From positions 62,001 to 126,000 of the forward strand of contig JAIWNI010000034.1 in NCBI GenBank assembly GCA_025331435.1: a stretch of DNA of 64,000 bases, written 5' to 3'. Positions 47,688-59,675 of the stretch are shown here, in pieces; within the stretch, counting starts at the first letter, position 1, and every line of letters begins with the position of its first letter. The stretch comes from Choanephora cucurbitarum (taxonomy: Eukaryota > Mucoromycota > Mucoromycetes > Mucorales > Choanephoraceae). The position numbers and the translations under genes were made by a program. The notes beneath the pieces were generated by a model that worked only from the letters and a program-made list of their open reading frames with translations, was not told the DNA's origin and did not search any database.

Positions 47688-49410
47688 TTATAATCTTGGA
47701 GCCAGAAGACGAAGAAAATCGAGAGGTGTATCCATAGGAGTCTCGCAAGAAGCCGATGGAAACAAGAGAAAGCGAGAGAGGACCAAGAACTTTTTCTCCA
47801 GAAAGTTTGTTTCAGCTTTTTCGATTGTCTGCTTTATGATTGCCTGCAAAGTAATTTTAGTCATAAGAATACTGAAGAAAATCTTACAGCTAATTGTTCG
47901 AAATAACACATGACAATTGGCAGGCTCATCGAATCACTGGTGCAGCGGATGATGCCAAAATACTCAAGCTCCACAAAGTCATACTCACCATCTTTAGTGA
48001 TTTGCATTTTATATGTGAAGGTCATTTGGCCTAAATTATTAATGAAATGTTAGTTCTTTCTCATGTCCTCATTTTTATTGGTTCTTACAATAGTCGCTTC
48101 TTTTAAGAGTGCACATATTCTTGAAAAATGCACTCTTAAATCGAATGGTGTCTTAGCACTTGAAGCAATTTTCGAATCAAGGGAGTGCACTCTTTTATCA
48201 AGCATACTCTTTTATCAAGCAATCTTAAATCAAGTGATTTCTGTACCAAACCACGAACTACAGGGGAAGAAACACCAAGCATGACCAGTCGGTCAATCAT
48301 CAGCTTCATCAAGTTTCCAACCTTGGTCTTTTCATTATGAATCTGTGTTGGCTTTGCATAAGGCTTCTTGAATTCGGCAAGAAATATATCCACCTCTAAA
48401 TTTTTGTCGAAAGTACCTTTCAACAGATAATCTGGCTGGAGGTGGTACCAAGAAGTACGACCAGAGCTTTCTGATGGGTGGCTTCTTTTGGCGGAAGAAG
48501 AGGAGGAGGGGGACGGATAGAAAGAAGAAGACAAATGCTAGGTTTTCAGACGACCATGAGAGTTTTGATGCTCAGTACCTTCAATGGTATCAAAAACAAG
48601 TCAAACATGGGCTTTATGGTTTCTTGTATGAATGTCTCCTCTGTTGTGTTTGAGATTCTGTTGGCTCTTCCATTGAATGACATGAGTAGCTTTACCAAAT
48701 CTGACAACCGTTCATCTTTAGCCCTCTTGAAGGCAACAAGCTTTTCAACCAAAAAAAGCTCAACATCATCATCTGAGTTTCTGAGCATTATCTGAACAAT
48801 TTCAAGGGCTACAACAGAAAGAGAGGCATCAACAACAGGAAAGTCAGCAGCGATATTCAATCTTGCTTTGGTTGATTCTTTTTGCGAGGAAAGGCCAAGC
48901 TCCTTGATAGTCATACTGTTGATATCATAGTAAATGATATAATTTAAAGCAAGAGTGTATGCATCACTCATCTTGACTCCTTCAGCAGCAGCAGCAATAG
49001 CCTTTCGTCTATACTGTTCAAACACAGCATTGGCAGATGCCTTGTCATTATTCTAAATAGTCAATTAGCCAATGTCATACAATCATTCTTAAATGTACCC
49101 TTATATTATACTCAATTTTCTTTGAGCATCGTCTACTACGGGAAGCGGTTTTTGAACCTGCTTCTGATGCTGCTGCTTCTTCACAGCCTTTGCCTTTGTC
49201 GACTTTCCATGTCACTCCTTGCAAATCCTTCAAATAAAAGTTAGTGAGCAAAAATTGTAGAACACATCCTGTTGATTTAGTACTTAAACATTCAATGGAT
49301 ATTTCGCTAGCTATAGATATAAATTGGCGCTTCAACGATTCGCGTTCTATTTTGGCTATAGTGTTAATATTCAATGAATCACAGTTTTGATCAATAAATA
49401 AAGCCACCAT
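47688..49410 (-). CDS. Accessory gene with PD-(D/E)XK-like motif
   Basis: A five-exon gene with an intact frame: 49410-49099, 49052-48579, 48537-48252, 48030-47888 and 47843-47688 (456 aa). Residues 1-260 are helical and unrecognised. After a Ser-rich linker, QPDYLLKGTFDKNLEVDIFL followed by AEFKKPYAKPTQ gives a P-D and E-x-K pair with the spacing of a PD-(D/E)XK nuclease core. The last part (MTFTYKMQITKDGEYDFVEL) is probably beta-strand. The third intron (221 bp, weak GTTTGG donor) is much longer than others here and contains short repeats, so it may hold an insertion. A decayed copy lies at 50.3-50.6 kb. Function is unknown; nuclease activity is inferred only. Such multicopy genes often belong to mobile or effector repertoires. 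Confidence 0.65.
48102..48237. repeat. Inverted and tandem short repeats inside the 221-bp intron
   Basis: A perfect 12-bp inverted repeat (TTTAAGAGTGCA, 48102-48113, and its complement at 48129-48140, 15-nt loop) is followed by three imperfect copies of a motif like ACTCTTTTATCAAGC (about 48189-48236). A closely similar 20-bp piece, AGCATACTCTTAAATCAAGT, occurs at 57583-57602. This suggests a small dispersed repeat or MITE relic. Confidence 0.6.
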
Positions 49411-52400
49411 ATTTTAACAAGGATCTTTTGTACTACATCAGAGCATCCAAGGCTTGTTTTTGCATTTCTTTATTTGATCTTTATACAGATGATGACACGG
49501 GAAGTGTAGAATGAAACAACAAAAGACTTCTGACAACTCTCATTGTATCCTATGTTTGAAGCTCCGAGTAAACGCATCTCACCTCTCTCCCTCTTTACTC
49601 GTAGTTCATTCTTTCTCGTTGCTTTCACACTTTTTCTTTCTGTGCTCTACTCTGGTGTTGTGCCCTCCTAGACCTTGGCACTGGTACCTCGCGTGCTGGT
49701 CCTCGCTGGTGTAGCTTTGCAATGGAGACTTGATCATTTTAGCATGTTACTTGACATCACCCTATTTATAGTCAGTAGCAGCCTGCTTAAGGTTCATTGC
49801 ACAAACAACAACATTCATCATGTCTATGTTTAGCCAGTATCATTTAAGACTGAAGCTACATAGCTCTAGCTTGCTTGTTAATCATTATTATCGAACCAAA
49901 ATTCAGATGCCATAGAAAATAACTGAGCAAATTGCTTGCATCAACAATCAATTTACTCTAACAAGAACTATCAATTCACCTTTGTAATGCTCAGACAGTC
50001 ATTATTAATTAAGCAAGAAGCTAAAAGGGACAATACTAGGTGAGGACGGGGGAGGGTTTGATATATTGCTTTGCAAGAACCAAAAAAAAAAAAAGAAAAG
50101 ATTTATTGGTCAAGTAGCTATCAACATAGAGGTTTCCCTATAGTTTCTTGGAAAAGAAAAAAAATTAGAAAGTAATTTGAGAAGCATAAGAGGATGCTAT
50201 CATAAGTACATTGTTGTATATCTTCTTTGTTGGGATCCGAGAGTAGAAATGTTTAGACTTTCGAAAAAGGTTATAACCATTAACCATCGCCAAACACACC
50301 CATCAACGAATAGTTGGGTAGAAAAGTTTGTCAAGAGGAGTGAAAATCAAAATATTTGACCGAATAATCTCTTTTGGTTGAGGAAGGTGACGAAAGACAG
50401 AAAGGAGAAGAAACACGCTTGTCTTCTAAAACAACCATGAGAGTTGCGGTGCTCAGTAACATTGATAGTATCGAGAGTAACTCAAGCATTGGTTTCAGGT
50501 TTTTTTTTGCATGAATGTCTCTTATTCTTTCATTGAATGGTGCAAGTAACTTCACCAAACTAGAGAACTCCTCATCTTTAGCCTTCTTGAAAGTAGCAAC
50601 AGAAAGAGAGCTAATCGGGAAAGACAGTTGCTAACTGTAGGTATACAATAAACATTCACTTTAATAAAGTCAAGATTCCTAAGTCTGATACTCAGATTGA
50701 ACCTATTCTTGAGCTAAACAGGATATCTTTGAACCTTAGAAGTACATGTAACCCTTTTCTTTGCCTTACAGGACTTTGTTTGTTCACCAAAAAGACTATT
50801 TATATAGAAATAGGAGCGATAAGTAAGAAAGCAAATCCCATTTCTTATGATAACAAAGCGAACAAACTCGGTAAATCTATCATTCTTTATGTATGCTCTA
50901 TATCCTAAATCTCTTGCAGTTGAACGGTTCAACTATATAATGTTCAAATCAACTTGGGTCACACATCCAACTTTGGTAGTGCAAGACAAGTTTCCTCTTA
51001 TTGATGCTCAACTACTTAAAAGTAACATGAGGAGATGATATCATTGTTAATTTTTGTATTGACAAAGCTTACAACAGTGACTTTTTAAAATAATAACTTG
51101 TCATCTGTTGACAACCAAAATATTTTCCATGAAGAGTTGAGATAAAAGGGACAGGCATCTACTACAAATAAACATCTTTTTTGCTTTTATGCTTCAGCAA
51201 TTGAGGTGTCTGCAAAAATAAAATAAAAAAAAAAGGGAAGATATATACGCTCGGATTTTACTTATAGTATTCATGACTTGCTCGTCTTTCTTGATTCTAT
51301 CGAGTCTTGATAAGAGCTTCAAATAAAACCAAGAGAGTAATGTCAAAATGTGGGGAAAGGAAAGATAACACGCCGAGGATGTGTTGAGTGTTATGTAACA
51401 CAATTTTCATACATTTCCTGTTAATCGGGAATGAGAAAAGCAAAGGAGTTTCTTTCAATGAATCCTTTATAAAGAACAAAGAACATGCTATATAAAAACA
51501 ATGACAATAAACCCAATATATGTTTCTGTACTCAAACACTGATGAGGCAATTTTTTGGCCCGTGTGAGACATCCATAGGTGAAGAGACTAAGGCGATCAA
51601 TACTACATATTTCAAGTGCTTGTTCGTATGAAGTACGTGTTTTTCCAGGTGTGGAGCGAAGAATTACAAAAAGTTCAATAAAATTAGTAATACGTATCAC
51701 AACAAGTACCAATTTTCATTTCTTTTAATAGATTTGTCATACTGTCACTGAAACCTTGCTTTACAATGATGTTTGTTCAACATGTTATATCTTTGCTTCA
51801 ATTTCCTGTCAAACTATTTAACAGCCTTACGTCTGTAATTGCTAGACACGGCCCTAGCCTTGTCATTTATGTTTAAGCCTTTACTTCTCATTCCTTTGAA
51901 TATATCAATGCCGCCTCAAAAGAGAAGGTATATTTCACAAAAAAAACTAGTATGATTAACTAGGATCTCTTCGTGATAGTATTCAGTATGATATATAAAG
52001 AACTTGCTTTGGCGAAAGCATATTTCAGCCAATGATGCATGTTCTACAGATGGAGACTTTAATCGAAATCTAGCTTGTTCTGAAGAGATGCGTATGTATC
52101 CAATGCATCACAATTGCAAGAAAAAGTCAACTGAAATTGTTGGATATATATTAGATTCAACTGAATTCTGCTTTTGACTATTAACTCGACACTATAAAAG
52201 ATGAATCTGCCCTTGTGAAATCTCTCTACAACCTCCAATTGCTTCAATCTATTTGAGCTCGAGAAGAAAAGAATTCCTTACTTTTCTCGAAATGTGTTGC
52301 GGAATAGGGTAGCTAATAAGATGAACAAAGAGATCTAACTTCCAAGCAACTATTCTTTTTGGTAAGCCTTTCATGTTGACTCTATACTATTCTTGTAGTT

Positions 52401-54209
52401 TCATCCGATAATAGAGAACTTAGGTTGGCATCGCTCGAACCAAGACAAGAACCAAAACACTGGCTTTTTTTAAGGAATCTGTTACCATTCTAATTCAAAA
52501 CGACAAACTAAGAAACTTTCTTGGATTACATAGCTGTGTCATGGGTATTATAGGTGCTGCTTTTTTTTTTGAAGTATGCAACTGATTTCCGGAAATAGTA
52601 TAAGGTATTACTAAAGAGGCTAGTTCCTGCAGGTGCTTGTTTGGGGAGAAGGATTAGGTAATCAACAGCTTCGAAAGGAGCTACAATGACAGCGAATCAA
52701 ATCGATTTCTTTTTTTAAGACGGGGAATAGTTTTATAGGTTACACAAACGCATTTGTTTAAATTACAAGTAAGAAATCAGCCTTGCTTCACCACAAAAAA
52801 ATTCAAAGTAGCTAAAAAAGATACGCTAATTTGAGTCGTCTATTAGTTGACTCACACAAGAAGGAAAGACATACATTGAGCAATTTTCCTCGTTGGAATT
52901 TGTTTTTCAAGGTCCTCTCTAACCAAGCACCTGGAAGTTAGCAATAAACCTTATCAGACAATTCCACTAGAAAGGTTTAGCAGGTGACTACATATAACCC
53001 AAAAAGAGTAGGTGTATTCATCGTTTCCAACAAAAGTAAGTTGCAGAATTTACATGAGCTAACAGAATGTATAGTTCCAATATCAAGCAAGAACTATTTC
53101 ATCAGACTATTACATTTAGTAAGATTAAGTTCTTCGAAAGAAAACGCATACTACTTTAATATGCTTGTTTGGAAAAAAAAAAGGAAGAGCATTCAAGAAC
53201 TGTATATGTTTTTTTAAGATTTCCCCACTCAAATAATATTATTTCTTAAGCTATTTGAAACAAACTCAGTGCACTATGTTTTGAGCTTAATTCTGAAAAT
53301 ACAAAATCTCCTGAAATCTATGTGAAAATCAGATTGATCACTAATACGGATTGATGTTGGCTATTGATAAGGCGGAAAGTTTAAAATATTAAAAAGGGAA
53401 ATTAGCGCGTAGTTAACTTACGATTAGTACTTTTTCTTGTACAAAAAAAAAAGGTAACAGATATCTGGGTTTATTCTTAGCGAGCAACATGGCAATTGTC
53501 TATCTTATTGGCTTGCGAGATCTTGTATCAAATAGCAGGTTTTTTGAAAGTCAATCTACCAGAAATAAGATAGTTTTGTTGCTAATAGTATCTTTCTTTT
53601 TACATGACAATAAGCGCTTTTTTTTTGTGGTTTACAAAAAAAAGAAAAAAGGGAGGAAGGAGGGGATACTTTACTACCCAGCCTAAATGATAAGATTAGG
53701 TTGTTCGAAACTAAAGAATTCTTATATTATGGGTTGTACAAATCTAGAATAAATGTTTTGAAGATCAAACGAACGCTTTGATATCATTTAAAGCGAAAGA
53801 AGTGTGTTTGTCCTTTTGTTTTTAGGCATCAGATCTTCTATTTGTTTTCAAAGTCAAGAAAAAATTACACACAAGGAGAAATAGAGACAACCCAAACATT
53901 GTACCTGAATTAGAACGTTTTTTTTATTCGATTTAAATAGAGATTAGGTTTATTGAGAAAGAGAGAGAAGCTTGAACAAAAAAGGGTACAAGCGAGGAAT
54001 CATACAGAAACATTAAAATTACATGTCATAATAAGAAAAAGAAGAAAAAAGCAGAGAATAAAATAATAGGATAAATGTAATATATACATGAGTTTTAAAA
54101 GAGGCAGAGAGAAGGAAGATAGGGGAATAGATAACGCGAGATGAAAAAAGTAAGCAGACAAGCATATAAGAGGAGGAGGGGGGGGGAGTAAGTTCCAAAG
54201 AAAAAAAAT
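49411..54209. other. Accessory gene-poor stretch
   Basis: Apart from the degenerate copy at 50.3-50.6 kb, no gene is supported in these 4.8 kb. On the minus strand, about 51650-51530, a coherent piece (TRTSYEQALEICSIDRLSLF, YGCLTRAKK) looks like coding debris of unknown origin. The rest is AT-rich with short runs of A, T and G. Confidence 0.45.
50331..50620 (-). pseudogene. Degenerate copy of the 47.7-49.4 kb PD-(D/E)XK-motif gene
   Basis: On the minus strand, AKDEEFSSLVKLLAPFNERI corresponds to AKDERLSDLVKLLMSFNGRA of the intact gene. KPMLELLSILSMLLSTATLM corresponds to its KPMFDLFLIPLKVLSIKTLM, including the intron-like tail. The Ser/Pro-rich stretch that follows also resembles the linker. 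Only about 90 codons survive, with no start, nuclease motif or downstream exons. Confidence 0.65.
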
Positions 54210-55478
54210 TTACATATCAACAATGCGTTGCACCTTGCCACAGTCACCAAGGTGTTCTCCTCTGTACTTTATCAGGTATTCACCATTGTCTTTCCAGGTA
54301 ACAGTTTTGTTTACAGGACATCCCTAAGAATTGTACAAGTCAGTATATGTAATAAGCATAGGCAAGTATCAGTTTTTGTTTACCTTTGTACTGTTAGAAC
54401 ACTTGTAGTAGACACTTTTGTTGCCTGTCTTCTTTTGAATGGTATTACCATTGTTCTTCCAAAAGAAGCCATCTATATATGGGTATTCTCTTGTCTCTAC
54501 AATTTTTGAGATGGCCTGCATCTCACGTCTACGGCGAGGGCGTTGAGGGAAATAAGGGTTGTCAAAACGTCTGTCTTGAGTTTGTTCAGGTTGTGGTAAT
54601 TGTTCAGGAGATTGTGTCAATTGTGGGGAAAATAGACTGTTGTCTGAAGAAGAGGAAGGTGTTGTCTGCAATAGAGAATAAGCAGGGGAAAGAGGTTGTA
54701 GCGAATTTCTTGAATTGACCATAGACATCATTGGTTGAGGTGGGAAACTAACAATAATAATCAATATTGACCCTTAAAGATATCTTTTTAAAAAAGCAAG
54801 TGAAACATACCTCATGGAAAGCATGGATGCATTTGATTGAGGAGAAAAGGGACTGCTGTCTTCTAATTCTTCAGAGTTGGAACTGCCATCAAAAGATGAG
54901 CCTAGAGCAGAGTCTCGACGATGGTCAGGACAGTTGGCATCATCCATCAGAATATCAAGTGCACTGGGTCTTCTGTGTGTAGGATTGATGAATTGGTTTG
55001 CAGCCAAAAAGTTATTGTTGTCATGCTGATTGACAGGCATAAAATTAGAAGAGGAAGGCAGGGACATGAAGGAGGAAGATGATGAAGACGAGGAGATATC
55101 AGGTGTAGGAGAAGATCCTAATGAGGCCAGTTGTTGTTGTTGTTGAAGTAGCAACATATCCAGTTCTTTGGCTCTTAGTTTTGCTTCTTCTGAACGGCGT
55201 TTGTCTTCTTCTACTTTACTCAACAAAATCAACCTCAAGAGTTCAGGTTGTGATTGGTAGTAAGTGATGACTTCTTGCAGATCGCAAGAAACGGGATTGG
55301 TTGCTAAGTTAGATGCGTCAATAGAAGATGATGACATCAAATCAGCCGTGTACATGTTGTTCTTCAATTGATCATAGTCTTGAGGCATTGAGAAGGAATC
55401 TGATTTACGGTTGAATGAAAAGACTTCGGGTGCAAACAGGTTTCCATTCACTTTTGGCTGGTAACTAATATCATTCAT
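54210..55478 (-). CDS. WRKY/GCM1-superfamily-like zinc-binding regulator
   Basis: Predicted nuclear regulator. Exons are 55478-54811, 54747-54384 and 54323-54210 (381 aa). The C-terminal module begins YPYIDGFFWKNNGNTIQKKT, with WKNNG in the place of the plant WRKYG signature. It continues YYKC, a short loop, KGCPVNKTV, then YLIKYRGEHLGDCGK. The C...C...H...C ligands fit the WRKY-GCM1 zinc fold. Upstream is a coiled coil (SKVEEDKRRSEEAKLRAKEL) leading to poly-Gln, and Ser/Asn/Pro-rich regions typical of regulators. The ATG at 55478 is used; the upstream in-frame codon is TTG. Exon 3 supplies the second half of the finger, and the phases agree. A FLYWCH-type finger is the main alternative. Targets are unknown. 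Confidence 0.75.
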
Positions 55479-58400
55479 TTTACACAATGTAATTTTTTCC
55501 CTTATTTTTGTTGTGTTAAGTATTATCTAATATAAAAAAGGGGCTCTATTTTACAAGAGAGAGAGAGGGATAGAACAAGCGAGAAAAAAACAAGAAAGAA
55601 GACAAAAAAAGAAAGTTTGCTTTCAACAGATTCCCGCCCTTTTTATTTTAAATTTTCTCAAAGGACTTGTAAATATGTGTGGGATCACGCGGGATTTTAT
55701 TTTATTTTGGAACACTCATTGTGTTTACATCTCAGCCAGACGCACCGTTACACAGTGCCAATGGTATCATTTGCCCCACACTCCTCTTCCTAATCCTGCA
55801 ATAGTTTATATCCCGCTACTTATTGATTCGTTCGAAAAAATAAAATTCAAGAAAGACTTCCCTCAATAAGTAAAATGATGTTTCGATTTTTCCGTATTAA
55901 CCCGCCTATAGGAAAACATAGACCCTCTCCCCCTTTTTTTTTTCTTTCTCTTTTGCTGCAATAGACTTTACTTTTCAGAGCTAGTACATAAAAAAAAAGG
56001 GTCCATCTCTTTAGCTTCTTTCTCTTTTTGTTTAAAGGCAGAAAAGAAAGCTATATCTTCGAACAGAAGAAAACGCCCAAGTGAATTCGGAAATAAAATC
56101 GTGTATGGTTCGTTTTTAGGACGGCGCTTACCTCAATTCGTCTTAGTCAAACTATAAAAAACAATTGCAACATACAATTGCCCTGGAAGGTCTAACAGGG
56201 TCTTTTTTTTATTATTTGATAAACTAAAAAAAAAAAAACTTCTTATTTCCTTGCTAATATCATATAGAAGCAGAAACAAGATTTAGGTTGTGTTTCTCCC
56301 CCAAAATAAATAGGTCAAAAACCAATGCTTTGTACAACTTTTCTCAAACATAGAGAAGCTATTTGTTCCCAATGGGGTTGCTAATAAGTTAATTAAGAGA
56401 TCTCTCAAGAGTCCCCCCCCCCTATTTTCTTATAAAAGAACAGAAAAGAAGAGCCTATATTTCGAATGTAACAAACAAAATCATCAGCTCATTTTCTATA
56501 ATTTTTTTTCACACTTTATCTATATGAATCAGTAACGCGATTCTATTTTGTATTTCGAAGGAATATTATCAAGATTGAATACACATTACTGCTTTTGCTA
56601 TTAATAAAGGTATCTTTTTTACCTGCAAAAACATTTGATTTTCTCGGGTAACAAAATAAACATAGTGTGGGGTGATAAGTCAAAGAAAGTCAAATCATGT
56701 GAAAGTAGACAATCAAAGGCAGGATCAACAAAGCTAGAGAGTTACCAACGTCAGTCATGCATAACTCCAGCATTGTTTACGTCAGCTTGGTGAATGAATT
56801 GATCTTTCTGTTTATAGATTGGAAGAGCTTAGTGGTACAAATAAAGCGCAACATGGCTTACATCATTACTATTCATTCTGTGTTTAAAAGCAAGTGCATT
56901 GCTATCGTCCTCAAACTAGCTTAACTCTTTCTTTCTTGATCTCTTTTTCTTTTTCCTTTTTGCTGTTTGGAAGATGAGGATTATGACAACGACTTCAATT
57001 AGAACATAAGATGATTTCCTTCATAACGTAATATATCTATGTAGTGCCTTCCCTCAAGAAAAAAGTAATGTCTTTACATCCTGAGATTAGAAAATTAAGG
57101 TTTGGCTGTGTGCACATACATAAGAAAGACATCAGGTTTTTCATACCTAAAAAAACAATTCGGGATCTATTGATAACCGTGTTATATTGAAGGGGATGTA
57201 TATTCAAACTCTGCTTGCAATGCTGCAGGAGGAAATGCTATCAAAGGTAGTTTATCTGAAGCATTTGTGTGGATATGATATCTTACACTATTATGGACAT
57301 CTATCTAAACAGCAATCAAGAGTGCCAATCAATTTTATTTGACATATCTGGTTGTGGTAGGTTAAACAGAGTTAATACTTTTAACAACTGATCCAATCAT
57401 ACGCAAAAGAAAGAAAAACAAAAATGATTCCCTGTGGCTACTTTTTTTTGGAAGGAATGGTGCGTACATGTTCATCGTTTTTGTGTTATAAAATAGTATC
57501 TGTTAATTAAGATGTCTAGTGCTCCTTTCTGAGGACAACTTCCTTGTCAGCTTGTTACACTAGAAGTTGCATTTCTATATTGAGCATACTCTTAAATCAA
57601 GTAACTTATATCTAGCGACTACTGTCTAAGAAATCTTGGTGCATCTTCCCCCAAAATCAAATTACAACTACCAAGAGACTATAACCAATCATAAATAGGC
57701 TTCATAACTACGGCTAGAAAAGTTCTCAGATGTCTTTTTTTAAGCTATCTTTGCTACTATTTGGTATGTTTAAGCTTGGGTTTGTTTGTTTTTCTAAAAA
57801 AGGATTTTCCTTATGGCAGATATTCAGGCAAACCACATACAAAAGGCAGTAGTGTTTTCAGATTCCATTGAGCAAGCTTATCCATACAGTCTATGTTCTT
57901 TTTTCTTTTTTTGTTCACCAATCAAAGTGGCCTCTGTTAGTGCCTTTCTGTTTCAAGCACAAGAGTTTTTTTTTTACTCGGATCTTTTTTTCCAAATAGA
58001 CTTTACGATCAATTAATTCTCTATGAAACATACAGTCTGTTCAGGCTACATGTAGATGCTTTGCTCAAGTCTTTCAGTCTTAATAGACAGACAAGAGTTG
58101 TGAGAGTCTTTCTGCTCATGATATCAATTTAAACTACAAATCAGTTGACAGGTTGACCAAATCGCTTTTTCGGTCCGGACTTGCATTCGAATAAACAATT
58201 GAGATACCGGTGGTCCTCGGAGTTCCAATCTCAACGTTTTGGTGCTTTGAAGACCATGCTTCCATAGAGACTTCCTCTTTCCCTCCTCACTGGTAATCCT
58301 TACGTATGTATAAGTATGATAACACATCCAGAAAACCTAGAATCCATCACGAGAAAAGACAGTAGATTGATCTACAGACACCTTTTTGGATGATATGATG

Positions 58401-58658
58401 AAGAGCTTGGATTCTTTAGTTTTTGGATGCGTCTGATTGAGATAGAATCAGTTGTACTAAAAGTCTTTTTCCTTTCTTTTCTATATATATTGAACCAAAT
58501 CACATTTCCACCATCCTTCTCCATTGACAATCCTTTGCGTCTACTACAAACCACACAAATTGCAACACTCTGATCATCAACACTTGCTTTATATTTTGGG
58601 TGTTTTTTTTTGTATTCAACTTGACAACTATTTGACATGCATCATACTTTAACAGACC
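55479..58658. other. Gene-free region between WRKY-like gene and eL13
   Basis: Divergent upstream region of two genes. Only short open frames without domains. It contains several homopolymer runs and one copy of the dispersed motif at 57583-57602. CAG at 58653-58655, three bases before the eL13 ATG, could be the acceptor of a 5'-UTR intron. Confidence 0.5.
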
Positions 58659-59490
58659 ATGGTTTTGAAGCACAACAACCAATTGCCCAACCAGCACTTC
58701 CGCAAGCAATGGGACCGTCGCGTTAAGACTTGGTTCGATCAAGCTGGTCGTAAGCAATCTAGAAGAATCGCTCGTGCCCAAAAGGCCGGTCGTATTGCTC
58801 CCAGACCTCTTGACGGTCTCCTCCGTCCTGCTGTCCGTTGTCCCACTGTCCGCTACAACATGAAGTTGAGAGCCGGTCGTGGTTTCACTCTTGAAGAACT
58901 CAAGGTAAGAGAAAGAGAGCAAGGTGTGACCGGTGGCATGTGTATGTTTAAAGAGTTTTTATCTACTCCCTTTATCTGCTACATGCCATGACCACTAGTC
59001 ACCATTCGAATGAGACAAGAGACTAAGTCTTTCTATAGGAAGCTGGTATCCGTCGTAAGGAAGCTCGTACCATTGGTATTGCTGTTGACTTCCGTCGCCG
59101 CAACAGATCCAACGAGTCTCTCGAACTCAACGTTCAACGTTTGAAGGCTTACAAGGCTAAGCTCATTGTCTTCCCCCGTAAGGCCACCAGCCCCAAGAAG
59201 GGTGACAGTGAACCTACTGAAGTTGCCACTGCCGTTCAACTCCGTACTCCTCTCTTCCCTGTTGAACAAGTTGCTGCTGCCCCTGAAGCCCGTGCTATCA
59301 CTGCCGAAGAAAAGAAGGTTAACGCTTACATGAAGCTCCGTTACGCTCGTTCTGCTGCCCGTACTCTCGGTGCCCGTGAGAAGCGTGCTCGTGACAAGGC
59401 TGAAGAAGAAGCCAACAAGGTAAGAAAGCAACATTTTGCTCAAATTGGATTGAACTAACATCATTTTTTCAAATTTTATAGAAGAAATAA
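58659..59490 (+). CDS. RPL13: 60S ribosomal protein eL13
   Basis: Structural protein of the large ribosomal subunit. Exons are 58659-58904, 59039-59419 and 59482-59490 (211 aa). [40 protein letters not shown] and [20 protein letters not shown] are highly conserved eL13 segments. The last exon encodes only KK and stop. The coding sequence is more GC-rich and codon-biased than its neighbours, as expected for a highly expressed gene. The first intron is 134 bp and holds an inverted repeat. AATAAA overlaps the stop codon (AAATAAATTG), so the polyadenylation signal may be very close. Confidence 0.97.
58935..58987 (+). other. Hairpin in eL13 intron 1
   Basis: GGCATGT at 58935-58941 pairs with ACATGCC at 58981-58987, and outer bases (GGTG...CACC) extend it imperfectly. 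The host intron is about twice the usual length here. No C/D or clear H/ACA boxes were found, so an intronic snoRNA is not claimed. Confidence 0.35.
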
Positions 59491-59675
59491 ATTGTTTAGC
59501 CTTTAATACATTTTGAACGTATTCTACAGAAAATAAATTCTTGAAGATGCGTTGTATCTGCTTGCATGCATTCGTTTTTTATATATTAGTATCATGAATA
59601 GAAACCAAAAAAAAAAGGATTTTTCGTTATTTATTTTCTTGTGTTGTATGTGTGTTAAGGGAGTCTTCTTTTTTG

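Noticed and set aside
59033..59464. Minus-strand 143-codon frame rich in Ser/Thr/Leu
   Set aside because: Antisense of eL13 exon 2, whose codon bias leaves the reverse strand open.
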